A stretch of DNA of 15,331 nt from JBGTIS01 sp041745535 (GTDB lineage: Bacteria; Bacteroidota; Bacteroidia; Cytophagales; Cyclobacteriaceae): contig JBGTIS010000059.1 in NCBI GenBank assembly GCA_041745535.1, forward strand, positions 1-15,331. The letters run 5' to 3'. Shown piece after piece: positions 12,541 to 15,331 of this stretch (the stretch's first letter is position 1; each line of letters opens with the position of its first letter). The position numbers were made by a program, and so were the translations under genes. The notes beneath the pieces were generated by a model. That model was not told the DNA's origin. It did no database searches and was given only the letters and a program-made list of their open reading frames with translations.

Positions 12541-12980
12541 GGAATGTAAATACTACTGTTTTAGGTACTTCTTTTAACATCCACGCCTACCCCACCGAGA
12601 AAACAGTAGTTGTATCGGTGGTTACCGGAAAAGTGCGGGTACAGGAAAAAGCAAAGCAGCAACCTGTTATTTATTTGTTGCCAGAAGAACAGGCTTTGTA
12701 TAAAGCAGACAGTGGCACTATGGTAAAGGGTAAATACGACCAGCAGGAGGTGCTGTCGTGGAAGGAAGGCGCCTTGTACTTCAACGATGCTTCATTCGAG
12801 GAAATTACCGCTGTGCTGGAGCGATGGTATGGTGTGGACATTGTGGTGCGGCGGAATCATATCGCGGAAGGATTCAGCGGCGTATATACCGACCATTCAC
12901 TGGAAAGTGTACTGGAAGGGATGAGTTTTGTATTGCATTTCGATTATACCATTCAGGATAAAAAAGTAATTATTCAATAA
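12540..12980 (+). pseudogene. FecR anti-sigma factor, C-terminal remnant (with DUF4974)
   Basis: About 146 codons in frame 3 (the sigma piece is in frame 1). It enters mid-domain at G-N-V-N-T-T-V-L-G-T-S-F-N-I-H-A-Y, the usual FecR periplasmic signature, goes on with V-V-T-G-K-V-R-V, and ends with the DUF4974 domain L-S-W-K-E-G-A-L-Y-F-N-D and L-E-R-W-Y-G-V-D-I to the stop. The N-terminal ~190 residues with the cytoplasmic anti-sigma part and the membrane helix are missing. An ATG at 12618 is internal and not a real start. If made at all the piece would have no way to reach the periplasm. In the intact system FecR receives the signal from the receptor STN domain and frees or activates sigma. 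Confidence 0.88.
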
Positions 12981-13017
12981 ACTAAAACACACATGAAAAA
13001 AATAGACAGCAGTTAAA

Positions 13018-13106
13018 GAGCCAGTACCTCCCGAAAGAAATACTGGCTCAGATTTTCACCTGTACGATGCGCTCTCTGGTTGGCGCCCGATCGCATCAGA
13101 ACAGGT
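13018..13106 (+). promoter_or_regulatory. Structured leader: two hairpins before the SusC-like gene
   Basis: Hairpin 1: GAGCCAGTA (13018-13026) with TACTGGCTC (13041-13049), 9 bp perfect, 14-nt loop. Hairpin 2: ACCTGT (13058-13063) with ACAGGT (13101-13106) and, inside, GATGCG (13066-13071) with CGCATC (13092-13097), 12 bp around a small internal loop and a 20-nt apex. A 7-codon ORF (12993-13016, M-K-K-I-D-S-S) ends one base before hairpin 1, and ATGTAA sits at 13136-13141. The layout recalls a leader-peptide or RNA-level control region. Confidence 0.6.
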
Positions 13107-13145
13107 TCAGATTCAAGATTTAATAACCTAAAATCATGTAAAAAT

Positions 13146-15331
13146 ATGAAATATAGATTTATACAACAACTCATTGTTATGTCCCGATACGTCCTATGGG
13201 GTATATTTTTTCAGTGCTGGTTTTGCGGCATGTTAATGGCCGGCAGCGGTCACGCACAGGATAAAAGCATTGAAGAAATTTTCGTAAAAGTAGAAGTAAC
13301 TCAGGCAAGTTTGCGGGAAATCCTTACCGCGCTTGAAGCAAAAAGCGACCTTCGTTTTGTTTATAACGAGCATGTAATTGACAAACATCTTCAACTGAAT
13401 CTATCCAGCAAAAAACGATCGATAGGCAGTATTCTGCGAGAATTATCCCGGGAAACGCGCCTGGCTTTTAAGCGCATTGGCGATAATATCCATGTCAGTG
13501 AAATCCTGGAAAATAATCAGCAAGCGAAAGTAACGGAAGCTGAAATTGGTATCCAGGCCACCATTACGGGGCAGGTTACCGACCAGGAAACCGGTGAGGG
13601 TATTGCTGGCGTAAACGTAATTGTGTATGGCACTACACTGGGCACCACCACAGACGTGGATGGCACCTACCGCCTGTCGGTGCCGGATGATGCCAAACGA
13701 CTGGTATTTACTTTTATTGGTTACCAAACGCAGGAGATTGAAATTGGCAATCAATCACAGATAGATGTGGTGATGACCATAGATGTGCAAACCCTGCAGG
13801 ACCTGGTGGTAGTAGATTATGGTACCCAGAAAAAAGTAAACCTGACCGGAGCTGTGGATCAGGTTACCAGCGAAACTTTCGAAAACCGTCCGCTTCCTAA
13901 TTTATCGCAGGGGCTGCAGGGCGTGGTACCCAACCTGAATATCAATTTACAGGATGGAAAACCTATCCAATCGCCGGAGTTCAACATCCGGGGAACCACC
14001 TCCATCGGACAGGGGGGTAGCGCCCTGGTGCTGATCGACGGTGTGGAAGGCGACCCAAGCCTGATCAACCCCAATGATATCGCCAGCATTTCGGTGTTGA
14101 AAGATGCTTCTTCTGCTTCTATTTATGGAGCCCGTGCTGCTTTTGGTGTGGTACTGATTACCACCAAAGACCCTGACCAGGACAGAATGAGTGTGACGTA
14201 TACCACCCATTTCTCAATCAAACAACCGACTACCGTACCCGAACTGGTTACCGATGGTTACCAATGGGCTTCTTTGTTCAATGAAGCCTGGTCTGCGTGG
14301 AATGATTATTCCCAAACGCCACAGAATGTTAATAAAACGCTTCCTTTTTCTCAGGAATATTTAACAGAACTGAAAAGAAGGTCGGAAGATCCCAGTTTGC
14401 CCCGGGTAGATATTGGCAGCAATGGCGAGTATGTGTACTACAACAGCACCGACTGGTACCACAAACTGTATAAAAACTCGCTTTCTGCCATGGAGCATAA
14501 CGTGACTGTTTCGGGCAGGGGCGAAAAAACCAGTTTGTATGTAACCGGACGTTATTTTGGTCAGAATGGGCTTTTTCGCTATAACTCCGACGATTATACA
14601 ATGTATAATTTCAGGGCAAAAGGTTCGCTGGAACTGGCACCCTGGTTCACTGTTAACAATAACACGCAATATTCCAACATGAAATACCATAATCCGCTGA
14701 ATGTGGGCGAAGGCGGTGGTATCTGGAGAAATATTGCCGACGAAGGTCATCCCATGGCTCCTTTGTTAAATCCGGATGGTACATTGTCTTACTCATCTGC
14801 TTATACAGTAGGCGATTTCTATTATGGAAAAAACGGCATTGATATGACCGAGCGAGTGCTGAGAAATACCACCGGTTTTACAGCAAAGTTCTTCGATAAT
14901 AAATTTCGGGTTAAAGGAAATATTACTTTTCAGAATACCGATAGCCGTGAAACTACCATTCGGGTGCCCGTACCATACAGCACCAAACCTGGGGTGATTG
15001 ATTTTGTGGGCACCGACAAAGATGATATTGAAGAAGCTGCCGATGAAGCGCAGTATCTGGCGTCTAATCTGTATGGTGAATATGAAAATACGTTTGGCGA
15101 AAAGCATTATTTCAAAGCCTTATTGGGGTACAATTACGAGCAAACCACCTTTAAAAATTTATCTGTTCGCGGAAATGGATTAATCTTCGAAGGTGTGGAA
15201 GATATTAATCTGGCGCTGGGACAATCTATTACTACTTTTGGCGGGTATGAGAAATGGAATATTATGGGTGGGTTTTTCCGTTTGAATTATGCCTTCAACG
15301 ACCGCTACCTGCTTGAAGTAAACGGGCGTTA
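13146..15331 (+). CDS. SusC/RagA-type TonB-dependent receptor with STN domain, 3' partial
   Basis: An open frame of 728 codons without stop that runs off the window; full SusC proteins of this type are ~1,050-1,150 aa. It is an outer-membrane channel that imports glycans or other nutrients with TonB energy and normally pairs with a SusD lipoprotein. In order: signal peptide (~1-38, ending G-H-A-Q), STN secretin/TonB N-terminal domain (~44-115; A-S-L-R-E-I-L, L-R-F-V-Y-N, I-L-R-E-L-S), carboxypeptidase-regulatory-like domain (~139-220; I-T-G-Q-V-T-D, G-T-T-L-G-T-T-T-D-V-D-G-T-Y-R-L), TonB plug (~230-342; V-N-L-T-G-A-V, I-S-V-L-K-D-A-S-S-A-S-I-Y-G-A-R-A), and the first strands of the barrel. 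The start is the first in-frame ATG after the leader hairpins; the frame upstream is open back to 13014. STN domains mark receptors that signal through FecR and an ECF sigma factor, whose genes here are ruined. Confidence 0.92.
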   Translation, partial: MKYRFIQQLIVMSRYVLWGIFFQCWFCGMLMAGSGHAQDKSIEEIFVKVEVTQASLREILTALEAKSDLRFVYNEHVIDKHLQLNLSSKKRSIGSILRELSRETRLAFKRIGDNIHVSEILENNQQAKVTEAEIGIQATITGQVTDQETGEGIAGVNVIVYGTTLGTTTDVDGTYRLSVPDDAKRLVFTFIGYQTQEIEIGNQSQIDVVMTIDVQTLQDLVVVDYGTQKKVNLTGAVDQVTSETFENRPLPNLSQGLQGVVPNLNINLQDGKPIQSPEFNIRGTTSIGQGGSALVLIDGVEGDPSLINPNDIASISVLKDASSASIYGARAAFGVVLITTKDPDQDRMSVTYTTHFSIKQPTTVPELVTDGYQWASLFNEAWSAWNDYSQTPQNVNKTLPFSQEYLTELKRRSEDPSLPRVDIGSNGEYVYYNSTDWYHKLYKNSLSAMEHNVTVSGRGEKTSLYVTGRYFGQNGLFRYNSDDYTMYNFRAKGSLELAPWFTVNNNTQYSNMKYHNPLNVGEGGGIWRNIADEGHPMAPLLNPDGTLSYSSAYTVGDFYYGKNGIDMTERVLRNTTGFTAKFFDNKFRVKGNITFQNTDSRETTIRVPVPYSTKPGVIDFVGTDKDDIEEAADEAQYLASNLYGEYENTFGEKHYFKALLGYNYEQTTFKNLSVRGNGLIFEGVEDINLALGQSITTFGGYEKWNIMGGFFRLNYAFNDRYLLEVNGR

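Noticed and set aside
12618..12980. Independent 120-aa gene starting at the ATG 12618
   Set aside because: The frame matches FecR sequence for ~26 codons upstream of this ATG, so it is an internal Met of a broken FecR, not a start.
1..15331. CRISPR array, tRNA, rRNA, transposase or phage genes
   Set aside because: No evenly spaced direct repeats, no cloverleaf or rRNA stretch and no integrase or transposase motif were recognised in the window.

Overview
The window looks like chromosomal DNA of a Bacteroidota member, most likely of the Cytophagales/Chitinophagales type. The main signs are a SusC/RagA-type TonB-dependent receptor with an N-terminal STN domain, remnants of an ECF sigma/FecR pair in front of it, a lipoprotein carrying a C-QKDDE surface-export motif, promoter elements of the TAnnTTTG type, and few Shine-Dalgarno sequences. 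The order-level guess is an inference from gene style only.

Region 1 (1-7861) is a surface-glycan locus. It opens with the 3' end of an inverting UDP-GlcNAc 4,6-dehydratase (PseB-like) and a GT2 glycosyltransferase on the + strand. These converge on a minus-strand set that reads from about 7861 down to 1567: a hexapeptide-repeat/sulfotransferase fusion, two SAM methyltransferases, a GT-A glycosyltransferase, a GT4 glycosyltransferase, and then a surface lipoprotein with a DNRLRE domain. The five enzyme genes are packed (one ATGA overlap, gaps of 2, 12 and 7 bp) and read as one operon that builds and decorates (sulfation, methylation) a surface polysaccharide. A good TTG-N19-TAnnTTTG promoter lies upstream of the sulfotransferase gene. 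That gene also carries a 14-bp tandem repeat that is read in all three frames, and an A9 tract, so it is a candidate phase-variable gene.

Region 2 (8109-10385) holds a DMT/EamA permease and a complete FabF-type 3-oxoacyl-ACP synthase, each with a TAnnTTTG element upstream.

Region 3 (10674-11932) is a small stress-like set: a 51-aa YqaE/Pmp3 membrane peptide, a three-repeat DUF1206 membrane protein, and a DUF2945 gene broken by a frameshift that fits loss of one copy of an 8-bp tandem repeat. A strong terminator closes the set.

Region 4 (12349-15331) holds the first ~63 codons of an ECF sigma factor joined directly to the last ~146 codons of a FecR anti-sigma factor, which is what a single deletion of roughly 1 kb would leave. 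Downstream come a short ORF, two strong hairpins and an intact SusC-like transducer-receptor that runs off the 3' end. The receptor has kept its signalling STN domain although its cognate regulators are destroyed.
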